Shown: piece after piece, positions 1 through 8,547 of the stretch | Numbering within the stretch: position 1 is the first letter of the stretch | Layout: each line of letters opens with the position of its first letter | Notes under the pieces: model-generated | What the model was told of the DNA's origin: nothing | Database searches by the model: none | The model's input: only the letters and a program-made list of their open reading frames with translations | Assembly (NCBI RefSeq): GCF_018129385.1 | Contig: NZ_JAFCLN010000001.1 | Location: forward strand, 434,001-498,000 | Length of the DNA: 64,000 bases | Reading direction: 5' to 3' | Source: Bradyrhizobium lablabi | GTDB taxonomy: Bacteria; Pseudomonadota; Alphaproteobacteria; Rhizobiales; Xanthobacteraceae | Position numbers and translations under genes: made by a program

Positions 1-465
1 CGTCGCCATCACGTCGACCAGGCGAACCGAGTTGCTGACGAGATCGTTCGGCGAGGAAATTTTTGCGTCGGTCGGGACGAGGTAGTTTTCGCCGGCGAGC
101 TGCACGCCATGGCCGGCATAGTACACCATCGCCACCGTATTCTGGCCGCGGCTGGCGACCCTGGCGGAGAAGTCCTGCACCACCTTGAGCATGTCGTTGT
201 GCGTCAGGTCGGTCGCGGAGATCACCTCGAAGCCGGCCTGATTGAGCAACTGCGCCATCGACTGCGCGTCGTTGCCGGGATTGGCCAGGTCAGGGGCGTT
301 CTGGTAGTTCGAATTGCCGATCACCAGCGCGACGCGCTGCTCCGGCCCGCGCAGCGCGGCCGGAGCATTGGTGGTCTCGGATGTCTGGGCAAAGCTTGCA
401 CCGCCGATGAAGCCGAGCAGGCTCACCAGCAGGCCGGTACGAAGAAATGATTTCAAACGGGACAT
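1..465 (-). CDS. Caspase-like (peptidase C14) secreted protein, 3' end cut by window edge
   Basis: This is the first 155 codons of a minus-strand gene whose end lies outside the window. The start is ATG at 465, preceded by a strong GAGGAGGA ribosome site. Residues 1-26 form a signal peptide (basic N-end, Leu/Gly-rich core, SFA-Q cleavage). The mature part opens with RVALVIGNSNYQ, the first strand of bacterial caspase folds, followed by the DLANPGNDAQ and LxxxGFEV motifs. The catalytic His is H119 in YYAGHGVQ; the catalytic Cys would lie beyond the edge. In rhizobia such proteins are usually multidomain periplasmic proteins with caspase plus SH3, TPR or peptidoglycan-binding parts, with unknown substrates. 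Identification of the domain is secure; the role is not. Confidence 0.85.
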   Translation of the reverse strand, partial: MSRLKSFLRTGLLVSLLGFIGGASFAQTSETTNAPAALRGPEQRVALVIGNSNYQNAPDLANPGNDAQSMAQLLNQAGFEVISATDLTHNDMLKVVQDFSARVASRGQNTVAMVYYAGHGVQLAGENYLVPTDAKISSPNDLVSNSVRLVDVMAT

Positions 466-632
466 GACGTCCTCCTCAACGGGAATCTCGATGCGAGATT
501 TGTCGCGAGCAGGCTAGGCGTGGGTTCACATCATGTGCGTGATGAAAATCACGATGGAACAAACGCTTATGATGAACGTCGAATGAACATCAATAAGTTA
601 GGATCAAAAGCGGTGCGACATGCGAACGCACC

Positions 633-1856
633 TCACGAAAAGAACGCGATCCTCTCGGCCTGGCTCATGCGGCGGATCGGCGACAGCGGATCGTTGGCCG
701 GCGCGGGCTTCTTCAGCATGCCGCTCGCGAGGATGGTCGAGCCGAGCGAGATTTCCTGCACGGGCGGCGGCGGTTGCGGTTCGGGCGAAGGCGCGATGAC
801 GGGCTGTGGCGCAATCGAAGGCTGAGGCGCGATTGTTGTCGCTTGCACAGGGACTTCGACGATAGCGGAAGTTTCTGCGATTGCCTCCGGCGCGGGCGCG
901 ACCGGCGCGGGCTCCGCGATTGCCTCCGGCATGGCGGCGGTCTCAAAGCTCTCGTCCATGCCGACCGGATCGGGCGCCGCCATTTCTGCCGCGATCAGGT
1001 CGAGCACGGCTTCGTCATGCGCTTCGGCCGCGGCTGCGTCGGCCATCTCGGCGGGCTCCTTCGCCGCCGGCGCCGGGATTTCCGGCTCGGGAGGCGCGGA
1101 GAAGGCAACGGGCTCGGGCGGAGCCTCGACGGCGGCAACGGCTTCCGCCGGCGCTTCCATCATCGGCTGCGGCGGCTCCGGCTCGACCGCTTCGATGTTC
1201 GCTGCGGTGACGGGCTCGACCTTCGCCTCAACAACCGGCTCCGGCTCCGCCGGCGCGGGGAAGGGCACAACCCGCGCCCGCGTTTCCTCCGGCTCCGGCG
1301 CCGGTGCGTGGGTTTCGCCGCGTGCTTCGAATTCCTCGAACTCCGCCAGCAACTCGGCAAACGCGGCATCGACCGCCGGCCGCACTTGCACGGACGCGAT
1401 GTGTTCCGCGCTGGTCTCGATCGCGGCGACCTGCGAATCGAGGATGTCGCAGATGCGGCCATCGGCGCCGATCTCGCGCAGGCGCCAACTGATTTCGCGG
1501 ATGACGCGCACGCCCTTGCGGATCGGGGCGATATGCTGCTCCACCGCCATCGCATCGAGCGCGGAGGTGGTGGCGGCCTGCGCCTCGCCAACGGCGTGGC
1601 GGATCGTCGCCAGCGCTTCGGTCAGCCGCGTGTCGGCAGCGGCCTGCTTCTGCGAGGCAAGGCTTTCCTCGATGCGGGCGACCGCATCGAGCACCATGCG
1701 GGTGTCGGCGTTGCGGTTGCGTTTGGCATATTCACCGAGGAACCAGCGGCCGCGCGAAGTTTCCATGAAGGCTTCGCTGATCGCGGCATAATCCTCCTCG
1801 CTCGGCAAAGCCGCGCGGGCGGAAATTGGCGACAGGGCAAAAGCTTCTTCGGCCAT
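633..1856 (-). CDS. Conserved hypothetical protein, Ala/Pro/Glu-rich, helical N-terminus
   Basis: A 407-residue protein with no secretion signal. The start chosen is ATG at 1856 (MAEEAFAL), with a GAAGAG site upstream; an in-frame start at 1925 would add 23 residues with little support. Residues 1-190 are predicted helical and include SRGRWFLGEYAKRNRN and a long amphipathic stretch (RIEESLAS onward). Residues ~190-380 are low-complexity Ala/Pro/Glu/Val. The protein ends with a conserved-looking tail containing PIRRMSQAERIAFFS. The middle helical part (IREISWRLREIGADGRICD) faintly recalls CheZ-type phosphatases, but I do not see enough to assign that. It is divergent from the MFS gene at 1934, with a 77-bp shared promoter region. 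Confidence 0.7.
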   Translation of the reverse strand: MAEEAFALSPISARAALPSEEDYAAISEAFMETSRGRWFLGEYAKRNRNADTRMVLDAVARIEESLASQKQAAADTRLTEALATIRHAVGEAQAATTSALDAMAVEQHIAPIRKGVRVIREISWRLREIGADGRICDILDSQVAAIETSAEHIASVQVRPAVDAAFAELLAEFEEFEARGETHAPAPEPEETRARVVPFPAPAEPEPVVEAKVEPVTAANIEAVEPEPPQPMMEAPAEAVAAVEAPPEPVAFSAPPEPEIPAPAAKEPAEMADAAAAEAHDEAVLDLIAAEMAAPDPVGMDESFETAAMPEAIAEPAPVAPAPEAIAETSAIVEVPVQATTIAPQPSIAPQPVIAPSPEPQPPPPVQEISLGSTILASGMLKKPAPANDPLSPIRRMSQAERIAFFS

Positions 1857-1933
1857 CCAAAACTCTTCGCGCAAATCATCGCGCGGTTTGCAATAAGGAA
1901 CAACATGATATTGCCCGAATCGCAACCGGTTTG

Positions 1934-3133
1934 ATGACTTCCGAATCGCAAATCCCCATCGATACGCAAGCGGCCTCCAGGCGATTCGCGGCGCGCCTCG
2001 CGCTGTTCTACGGCACGCTGTTTGGCCTCGTCGGTACCCATTTGCCGTTTTTCCCGGTCTGGCTGAAGGCGATCGGCATCGAGCCCGGCTGGATCGGGAT
2101 CATCACGGCGGTGCCGGCGGTGACGCGCTTCACGGTGCTGCCGTTCGTGACGGGCCTGGCCGAACGGCGCGACTCGCTGCTGACAGCGCTGATCGTCACG
2201 GCGTTCGGCTGCGCCGGCGGACTTGCCATCATGGGCACCCAGCATCAGGCCGTCGCGGTGCTTCTCATCTACATCGTGACTTCTTGCCTGTGGACGCCGA
2301 TGACGCCGCTCACCGATGCCTATGCGTTGCGTGGGGTCGTGCGCTACGGCCTCAACTACGGGCCGTTGCGGCTGTGGGGTTCGGCCGCCTTCGTGGCCGG
2401 CGCGCTGGCGTGCGGACTGCTGGTCGATCTCATCGCCGCAAAGCACCTGATCTGGGTGATCGTAGCGGTGGCCGTGCTTGGCGCGCTGGCCAGCCTGACG
2501 CTGCAACCGCTCGACCGGCCGAAGGCATCCGCAACGACACGGCACGACGCGCGCGCGCTGCTGCGCGACGGCGGCTTTGTCGCCGTCATCGTCACCTCGG
2601 CGCTGGTACAGGGCAGCCACGCCGCCTACTACACCTTTGCGTCGATCGCCTGGCAGCAGGCGGGTCTGGGCGGGCTGACGATCGCCGGCCTGTGGGCGCT
2701 GGGTGTGCTGGCCGAGATCGTGCTGTTCGCGCTGTCGCCGCGCTTCACGCTGCCGTTCTCGACACTGGTCGCGATCGCGGCCCTGAGCGCCGTATTCCGC
2801 TGGGTCATCTTTGCGCAGGCGCCGCCGATCGCGATCCTCGCCTTCGTGCAACTGGCGCACGGGCTGACCTTCGGGCTTACGATGGTCGGCACCATGGGCC
2901 TGCTCGCCCAACTCGTGCCCGGCCATGTGATGGCGCGCGGGCAGGGCTATCTCGCGGCCTGCACCGGCATCGTCTCGAGTTCCGCCTCGATCGCGTCAGG
3001 CGCCGTCTATGCGCGCTACGGCGAGGGCGTCTATTACCTGATGGCGGCGATGGCCGGCACCGGCGCGGTCATCATGTGGCTGGCGCGGCACAAGCTGGCG
3101 CCTCAGCCCCAAAGCGAAGCTTCCGGTTTGTAA
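1934..3133 (+). CDS. MFS transporter, phenylpropionate-permease-like
   Basis: A 399-residue inner-membrane protein with about 12 hydrophobic segments, a normal length for the major facilitator superfamily. The start at 1934 (MTSESQIP) was chosen because the first membrane helix (LALFYGTLFGLVGTHLPFFP) begins about 25 residues later; the upstream in-frame extension is not membrane-like and overlaps the divergent gene. The LPFFPVWL motif in helix 1 and the internal WGSAAFVAGAL motif are typical of the MFS_1-like/HcaT group (3-phenylpropionate and related permeases). The substrate cannot be told from sequence. The next gene starts about 150 bp downstream, so it is probably monocistronic. Confidence 0.8.
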   Translation: MTSESQIPIDTQAASRRFAARLALFYGTLFGLVGTHLPFFPVWLKAIGIEPGWIGIITAVPAVTRFTVLPFVTGLAERRDSLLTALIVTAFGCAGGLAIMGTQHQAVAVLLIYIVTSCLWTPMTPLTDAYALRGVVRYGLNYGPLRLWGSAAFVAGALACGLLVDLIAAKHLIWVIVAVAVLGALASLTLQPLDRPKASATTRHDARALLRDGGFVAVIVTSALVQGSHAAYYTFASIAWQQAGLGGLTIAGLWALGVLAEIVLFALSPRFTLPFSTLVAIAALSAVFRWVIFAQAPPIAILAFVQLAHGLTFGLTMVGTMGLLAQLVPGHVMARGQGYLAACTGIVSSSASIASGAVYARYGEGVYYLMAAMAGTGAVIMWLARHKLAPQPQSEASGL

Positions 3134-3281
3134 GCCGGCCGGAAGTCATTTCAAAATCTGGAGATTTCTGAACCGTCCGCTTGCGAGCGTCGACCAACTA
3201 TGGCTGGTTAGTGACAGATTCTCAGAGGTCACGGGGGCGGGGCCGGGAACTTAACTTCTCCGGCACGGGAGGCGACATTCT

Positions 3282-4415
3282 TTGGACGGCAACCCGACAC
3301 TGGAGCGGATTGCAAAAGGCAACGGGCTTGCGCTGCTGGCGGCCGGTTCGTGGACCGCGCGCTTTGCGCCCGTGCTCGAGGCGATGGTGGCGGATGCCGA
3401 AAAGCTCGCCGGCAGCCGCCCCAACATCTTCATCGACGTCTCGCAGGTCTCGCGGCTCGACACCTTTGGCGCCTGGCTGATCGAGCGCCTGCGCCGCAGC
3501 CTGACCCGGGGCGGCGTGGAAGCGCAGATCGCCGGCCTGTCGGCAAACTATTCCACGTTGGTCGAGGAAGTGCGCCGCGTGAAGCCGGCGCCCGAGGTCG
3601 ACAGCAATCCGGTGACGATATCAGGCATGCTGGAGCAGGTCGGCCGCAGCGTGGTCGGCATCGGCGGCACCGTCGTCAGCCTGATCGATATGCTGGGTGC
3701 GGTGCTGGCGGCCTGGTTCAGGGTTCTCATTCGTCCCCGCAGCTTCCGCCTGACCTCCACGATCCATCATCTGGAGCAGGTGTGCTGGCGCGCGGTGCCG
3801 ATCATCGTGCTGATCACCTTCCTGATCGGCTGCATCATCGCGCAGCAGGGCATTTTCCATTTCCGCCAGTTCGGCGCCGACATCTTCGTGGTCGACATGC
3901 TCGGCGTGCTGGTGCTGCGCGAGATCGGCGTGCTGCTGGTCGCGATCATGGTCGCGGGACGCTCGGGCAGCGCTTACACCGCCGAGCTCGGCTCGATGAA
4001 GATGCGCGAAGAGATCGACGCGCTGCGCACCATGGGCTTTGACCCCATCGAGGTGCTGGTCCTGCCGCGCATGTTGGCATTGGTGCTGGCACTGCCGATC
4101 CTTGCCTTCCTCGGCGCCATGGCCTCGCTTTATGGCGGCGGCCTCGTCGCCTGGCTTTATGGCGGCGTCGAGCCGGAAGCCTTCCTGCTTCGTTTGCGGG
4201 ACGCCATCTCGATCAATCATTTCATCGTCGGCATGATCAAGGCGCCGGTCATGGCGGCGGTGATCGGCATCGTCGCTTGCGTCGAGGGACTGGCGGTGCA
4301 GGGCTCGGCCGAGTCGCTCGGCCAGCACACCACGTCGTCGGTGGTGAAAGGCATCTTCTTCGTCATCGTCATGGACGGCGTGTTCGCGATCTTCTTCGCC
4401 TCGATCGGGATCTGA
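3282..4415 (+). CDS. mlaE: MlaE-type lipid ABC transporter permease with N-terminal STAS domain
   Basis: A 377-residue inner-membrane permease of the phospholipid/sterol (Mla, MCE-associated) ABC system. The start is TTG at 3282, supported by GGGAGG about 9 bases upstream; no ATG is usable. Residues ~1-110 form a STAS-like domain (IFIDVSQVSRLDTFGAWL), the place occupied by the separate MlaB protein in E. coli. The rest is a MlaE/YrbE permease with about five membrane segments and the family motif RSGSAYTAELGSMKMREEIDAL. Stop and the next start are 2 bp apart, so it is translationally tied to the ATPase. Together the three genes form the inner-membrane engine of an outer-membrane lipid asymmetry transporter. 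Confidence 0.93.
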   Translation: MDGNPTLERIAKGNGLALLAAGSWTARFAPVLEAMVADAEKLAGSRPNIFIDVSQVSRLDTFGAWLIERLRRSLTRGGVEAQIAGLSANYSTLVEEVRRVKPAPEVDSNPVTISGMLEQVGRSVVGIGGTVVSLIDMLGAVLAAWFRVLIRPRSFRLTSTIHHLEQVCWRAVPIIVLITFLIGCIIAQQGIFHFRQFGADIFVVDMLGVLVLREIGVLLVAIMVAGRSGSAYTAELGSMKMREEIDALRTMGFDPIEVLVLPRMLALVLALPILAFLGAMASLYGGGLVAWLYGGVEPEAFLLRLRDAISINHFIVGMIKAPVMAAVIGIVACVEGLAVQGSAESLGQHTTSSVVKGIFFVIVMDGVFAIFFASIGI

Positions 4416-4417
4416 CC

Positions 4418-5191
4418 ATGGCGCTGCAACCCCAATCAGACGCCATCATCCGGGTTCGCGACATTACGGTCCAGTTCGGCAAGACGCGCATCCTCGACGG
4501 CCTCAACCTCGATGTGAAGCGCGGCGAGATCCTCGGCTTCGTCGGCCCTTCCGGGGCGGGCAAGTCGGTACTGACGCGCACCATCATCGGCCTCGTGCCG
4601 AAGGTCGCCGGCCGCATCGAAGTGTTCGGCGTCGATCTCGATGCGGCTGATACGGCGACGCGGCGCGGCGTCGAGCGGCGCTGGGGCATTCTCTTCCAGC
4701 AAGGCGCGTTGTTCTCCTCGCTCACGGTGCGGCAGAACATCCAGTTTCCCGTGCGCGAATATCTGCGCGTCTCGCAGCGGCTGCTGGACGAGATCATGGT
4801 CGCCAAACTCGTCATGGTGGGCCTCAAGCCCGAGGTGGCCGACCGCTACCCGTCGGAACTTTCCGGCGGCATGATCAAGCGCGTGGCGCTGGCGCGCGCG
4901 CTCGCGTTGGACCCGGAACTGGTGTTCCTGGATGAGCCGACCTCGGGCCTCGACCCGATCGGCGCGGGCGATTTCGACGAGCTGGTCCGCACCCTCCAGC
5001 GCACTTTGGGGCTGACCGTTTTCATGGTAACCCACGACCTTGACAGCCTTTATACGGCCTGCGACCGCATCGCGGTTTTGGGGAACGGTAAGATCATTGC
5101 CGCAGGATCGATTGCCGACATGAAGGCGTCCAAACATCCCTGGCTGAACCAGTATTTTAATGGGAAGCGCGCACGCGCCGTAGTCGTATAG
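4418..5191 (+). CDS. mlaF: MlaF-type ABC transporter ATP-binding protein
   Basis: A 257-residue ABC ATPase. Walker A is GPSGAGKS at residues 43-50, the signature LSGGM is followed by IKRVALARALA, and Walker B is LVFLDEPTSGLDP, followed by the H-loop VTHD. The spacing and the FQQGALFSSLTV Q-loop are characteristic of MlaF rather than general importers. The ATG at 4418 follows the permease stop by 2 bp and the MlaD-like gene begins 20 bp after its stop, so the three are one operon. It should power lipid movement between inner membrane and the MCE ring. Confidence 0.94.
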   Translation: MALQPQSDAIIRVRDITVQFGKTRILDGLNLDVKRGEILGFVGPSGAGKSVLTRTIIGLVPKVAGRIEVFGVDLDAADTATRRGVERRWGILFQQGALFSSLTVRQNIQFPVREYLRVSQRLLDEIMVAKLVMVGLKPEVADRYPSELSGGMIKRVALARALALDPELVFLDEPTSGLDPIGAGDFDELVRTLQRTLGLTVFMVTHDLDSLYTACDRIAVLGNGKIIAAGSIADMKASKHPWLNQYFNGKRARAVVV

Positions 5192-5211
5192 CGCTGGAGT
5201 AGACGAGCAGA

Positions 5212-6126
5212 ATGGAAACGCGGGCGAACTACGTCCTGATCGGTACGTTCACGTTGGCGGTGATCGCGGCCGCCTTCGGCTTCGTGCTGTGGTTCCAGAG
5301 CCTGCACACCACCAAGCTGCGCAGCCCCTTGCGCGTGGTGTTCGAGGGCCCGGCATCGGGCCTGCGCAACGGCGGCAGCGTCAATTTTAACGGTATCCGG
5401 ATAGGGGAGGTGATGTCCGTTAAGCTCGACAATCCGCGTCGCGTTGTCGCGCTGGCGATGGTCGAGAACAACGCCCCCATTCGCAAGGACACCCTCGTCG
5501 GGCTCGAATTCCAGGGCCTCACCGGCGTCGCCGCCATCTCGCTGAAGGGCGGCGATGAGTCCGCGCCCCCGGTGCCGCTGGATGAAGACGGGGTCCCCGT
5601 GCTGACCGCCGACCCGCACGCGCTTCAGGACGTCACCGAGGCGATCCGCTCGACGCTTCAGAACGTCAACCGCATCGTCGCCGACAACCAGGAATCGGTG
5701 AAGAACTCGCTGCGTAATCTCGAGACCTTCACCTCGGCGCTCGCGCGCAATTCCGAAAAGATCGACAACGTCATGCTCAAGGTCGACGGCGTGATGGGCA
5801 AGGCCGACAATTTGATGCTCGGCCTCAACTCGATTGCCGGTGGCACCGGCGGCGAGCTCGCCGCGATGGTGAAGGCGATCAAGGAGCTCGCCGAGGACTT
5901 TGACAAGCGCTCCGGCGCGCTGATGGCCGACGGCCGCCGCACGCTCTCCGACATCAGCCGCGCCGTGAACAATTTTGACCGCAACCCGAGCCGCGTGATC
6001 TTCGGCGGTGGCAACGCTGCGGCGCCGGCTCAGGAGGCACCGCCGCCACGATCCGCGCCCGCAGCGCGCGCCGAGCAGCCACGACCTGGGGCCGCGGCAG
6101 GCGCGCAGCCGCGGCGGGCGCAGTAG
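5212..6126 (+). CDS. mlaD: MlaD-like MCE-domain protein
   Basis: A 304-residue protein with one N-terminal membrane anchor (residues ~8-28, YVLIGTFTLAVIAAAFGFVL) and a single MCE domain at ~38-115 (VVFEGPASGLRNGGSV, FNGIRIGEV, GLTGVAAISL). The region 130-270 is helical with MCE-tail repeats, and the last ~35 residues are a Pro/Ala/Arg-rich tail. MCE proteins form hexameric periplasmic rings that pass lipids through a central pore. It is third gene of the operon with the MlaE and MlaF homologues; no MlaC or MlaA homologue lies nearby. The 20-bp spacer contains no obvious promoter. Confidence 0.93.
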   Translation: METRANYVLIGTFTLAVIAAAFGFVLWFQSLHTTKLRSPLRVVFEGPASGLRNGGSVNFNGIRIGEVMSVKLDNPRRVVALAMVENNAPIRKDTLVGLEFQGLTGVAAISLKGGDESAPPVPLDEDGVPVLTADPHALQDVTEAIRSTLQNVNRIVADNQESVKNSLRNLETFTSALARNSEKIDNVMLKVDGVMGKADNLMLGLNSIAGGTGGELAAMVKAIKELAEDFDKRSGALMADGRRTLSDISRAVNNFDRNPSRVIFGGGNAAAPAQEAPPPRSAPAARAEQPRPGAAAGAQPRRAQ

Positions 6127-6138
6127 CGACGCTCCAGC

Positions 6139-6165
6139 CGTCATTGCGAGCGAAGCAATCCACAA
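6139..6165. repeat. Half copy of a dispersed palindromic (REP-like) repeat
   Basis: The sequence from CGTCATTGCGAGCGAAGC to CAATCC matches the left arm of the complete inverted repeats at 8151-8236 and 61474-61559. It lies just after the mlaD stop; the right arm is missing. Confidence 0.75.
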
Positions 6166-6295
6166 GCGTAGCGGACTCTGACTAGTTCGTCGCTGTCGCT
6201 CAGTCTTTCGACGTGCTTGAATGGCGACGCAATTGGTGATTGTCGCGGAGGCCGCCTGGCCTGCTAGCTAGTTGATCGGGGAAACAGAGAGTGAA

Positions 6296-7042
6296 ATGAC
6301 GGATGCGAGGGCCGAGCCGAGCCGCGGAGAGAAGTTCGCCAATACTCTGAGGGCTCCGGGGTGGATCATGGGCCTAACCGTTTTTCTAATCTGTTTCGGC
6401 TTCCTGCTTATTGCCTATGTGCCAGACCAACTGGCCAGCATCTTTGCGTTCTCAATTCTTGCGCTGATTCTGTACCACTTCGTGTTCGCGCAGCTTCGTA
6501 ACATCACCAATGATAAAGCCCTAAAGATAGTCGACTACCTGTACCTTGGTCTCGCCCTTTTCGGCGTGGGAGGCATCATCGACATCCAGTCTAAGATGGC
6601 AAACGAGCGATACATCGCCGTAGTTGAATACTATATGCCTCAGTTGGAGAAGCTGAAGCCGTGCAAAAATCCAAAGGGTAAAGAGTGTGACTTCGCCAAC
6701 TCAATGATGAACATTGTCCGCACGCCAGATCCTGCCTATTACCGCACAGCGAAGATGCTCGACAGGATGATGCAGGGCTTTAGGGACTACAAGCTGGCTG
6801 ATGAAAACATCTCGCCGTTTCTGGGTAAGTTCGACGAAATGGTTGCCGTTCTTGATGAGCGAGCCATTCCCTACATGCGTCCGGCTCGTTCCGGCGAGAA
6901 TCAATTCATCTGGTTTTATATTCTTGCTGTAAGCCTTGCCCTTCGTATCACCAAAGTGACCGTTGAATTGCGCGAGTGGCACGTGCCCAAGGAGGGAAAG
7001 GCAAAGCCGATGGCGGCGGCTGAACCACTTGTCGCGTCGTAA
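6296..7042 (+). CDS. Hypothetical membrane protein
   Basis: A 248-residue protein not recognised as any family. The ATG at 6296 is preferred over a TTG at 6272. Three hydrophobic segments stand out: residues ~24-45 (GLTVFLICFGFLLIAYV), ~48-68 (an Ile/Leu-rich helix ending LILYHFVFAQL) and ~205-222 (FIWFYILAVSLALRI). Between the second and third is a ~130-residue hydrophilic part with two Cys pairs (PCKNPKGKECDF) that could face the periplasm. Base composition is visibly lower in GC than the neighbours (many AT-rich codons), suggesting recent acquisition or relaxed selection. It converges with the gene at 7072. Confidence 0.7.
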   Translation: MTDARAEPSRGEKFANTLRAPGWIMGLTVFLICFGFLLIAYVPDQLASIFAFSILALILYHFVFAQLRNITNDKALKIVDYLYLGLALFGVGGIIDIQSKMANERYIAVVEYYMPQLEKLKPCKNPKGKECDFANSMMNIVRTPDPAYYRTAKMLDRMMQGFRDYKLADENISPFLGKFDEMVAVLDERAIPYMRPARSGENQFIWFYILAVSLALRITKVTVELREWHVPKEGKAKPMAAAEPLVAS

Positions 7043-7071
7043 GCACTCTCGTGCTGTTGTGTGCCCTGGCG

Positions 7072-8046
7072 CTAATTGCCGAGCTTGATGCCGGCCTCCT
7101 TGATCACTTTTGCCCACTCGGGCGTTTCCTTCCTGATGACCGCCGCAAACTCGGCCGGTGTATTGCCGACCCGCTCGAGGCCAAGCTCGTCGAACTTCTT
7201 GCGCACCTCAGCCAGCGCGAGCGTCTTGACGGTTTCGCCGTGCAGTTTGTCCAGTACGTCCTGCGGCGTGCCGGCCGGCGCGACCAGGCCGAACCAGGGG
7301 ACGGCCTCGAAGCCGGGGAAGCCGGATTCCGCCATCGTCGGCAGATCGGGCGCGAGCGCCGAGCGCTTGATCGAGGTGATGGCGAGCGGGCGCAGCTTGC
7401 CTTCGCGCGCGAGCGGTAGCACGTTCACGATATTGGCGAACGACATGGTGACGCGGTTAGCTAACAGGTCCGGCATGAATGCCGTGGTGCCGCGATAGGG
7501 CACCGATGCGATATCGACATGCGCCATGTATTTGAACAGTTCGGCGCCGAGATGCTGCGATGTGCCGACACCGGCATGCGCGTAGGAAAGCTTGCCGGGC
7601 TGCGCCTTCGCAAGCGCGACCAGTTCGGCCACGCTCTTGACCGGCACCTCGGTCGGGACCGCGAGCACGTTCGCCGCGATGAAGACTTGCGAGATCGGCG
7701 CGAAATCCTTGACGGGATCGAACGGCAGCGTTTCGTACAGGCTCGGATTGATGACGAGCGCCGAGTTGCCGCCCATCAGCAGCGTGTAGCCGTCGGCCGC
7801 CGCCTTGGCGACGCGCTCGGTGGCGATATTGCTGCCGGCGCCCTGAACATTCTCGACCACGAACGGCGTGCCCCAGACTTCCGCAAACCGGTCGGCCAGA
7901 ATGCGCGCCGCAAGATCCGGCGCCGTGCCGGCCGTGAAGCCGACCAGGATCTTCACGGGCCGGTTCGGGTAACTGGATTGCGCCGATGCGTTCGGCGCGG
8001 CTGATAGTACGAGTAGGGCGGCAAACAGGCTCGCAGCGAGCTTCAT
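7072..8046 (-). CDS. Bug/TctC-family tripartite tricarboxylate transporter binding protein
   Basis: A 324-residue periplasmic solute-binding protein. The ATG at 8046 has GGAGGAAAT just upstream and begins a clear signal peptide (residues 1-23, cleavage after ASA). The mature start YPNRPVKILVGFTAGTAPDLAARI and the later NVQGAGSNIATERVAKAAADGYTLL motif are hallmarks of the Bug/TctC family, which binds small carboxylates and related molecules. No TctA or TctB membrane gene is adjacent, so it is an orphan receptor, as is common in this group. The substrate is unknown. Confidence 0.93.
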   Translation of the reverse strand: MKLAASLFAALLVLSAAPNASAQSSYPNRPVKILVGFTAGTAPDLAARILADRFAEVWGTPFVVENVQGAGSNIATERVAKAAADGYTLLMGGNSALVINPSLYETLPFDPVKDFAPISQVFIAANVLAVPTEVPVKSVAELVALAKAQPGKLSYAHAGVGTSQHLGAELFKYMAHVDIASVPYRGTTAFMPDLLANRVTMSFANIVNVLPLAREGKLRPLAITSIKRSALAPDLPTMAESGFPGFEAVPWFGLVAPAGTPQDVLDKLHGETVKTLALAEVRKKFDELGLERVGNTPAEFAAVIRKETPEWAKVIKEAGIKLGN

Positions 8047-8150
8047 GATTTCCTCCGCACGTCCGTGTGGTCTTTGCCGCCGGACTTGCCGCGAAATGTG
8101 ACAGCGACGGGCATTGCCGACAAGGCGCAAAATCAGCCGGTAGCGCGCAC

Positions 8151-8236
8151 CGTCATTGCGAGCGAAGCGAAGCAATCCAGCTTTGCCGCCGCAAAGAAGG
8201 CTGGATTGCTTCGTCGCTTCGCTCCTCGCAATGACG
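8151..8236. repeat. Complete dispersed palindromic repeat (REP-like)
   Basis: An 86-bp imperfect inverted repeat: the left arm CGTCATTGCGAGCGAAGCG.. is mirrored by ..CGCTCCTCGCAATGACG, able to form a ~35-bp stem. Near-identical copies lie at 61474-61559, with half copies at 6139 and 61636. It sits upstream of the Bug-type gene. The rest of the gap 8237-8492 shows nothing recognisable. Confidence 0.85.
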
Positions 8237-8492
8237 AAAGAGTTGAGTCTGCTCTTTGCCGCACCGTCGTGGTTAGCGGTCTCGTTCGGTAGTGCTTGAA
8301 CGGGCAAAGTTCAGATCGGCCCCGACCAGCGGCGAGCGGCGCAATGCGGCGAGGATGCCGCCCTTAGCATGATGCGGGGCCCGTTCTGTCGATGCGCGTG
8401 GCGTGCGACTTCGCAGAGCGGCTGGATTTTCGAATAACCTTCGCGACTGGCTTCATAGCAGTTTGCTCCGCCATGTTGGTGCAGCCTAACGC

Positions 8493-8517
8493 AAAACGGA
8501 GGCCGCTGGGCCTCCGT
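8493..8517 (-). terminator. Intrinsic terminator of the giant coiled-coil gene
   Basis: A perfect 9-bp GC-rich stem (8496-8504 with 8509-8517, loop GCTG) is followed on the minus strand by TTTT. It lies 31 bp past the stop codon at 8548. Confidence 0.8.
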
Positions 8518-8547
8518 TCTCGATTCTCAAACTGCTTTTCTCGCCGC

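Noticed and set aside
774..1934. Long plus-strand reading frame opposite the Ala/Pro-rich gene
   Set aside because: High-GC shadow frame: Arg/Gly/His-rich composition with no domain, while the minus-strand frame has natural composition and a helical N-terminus.
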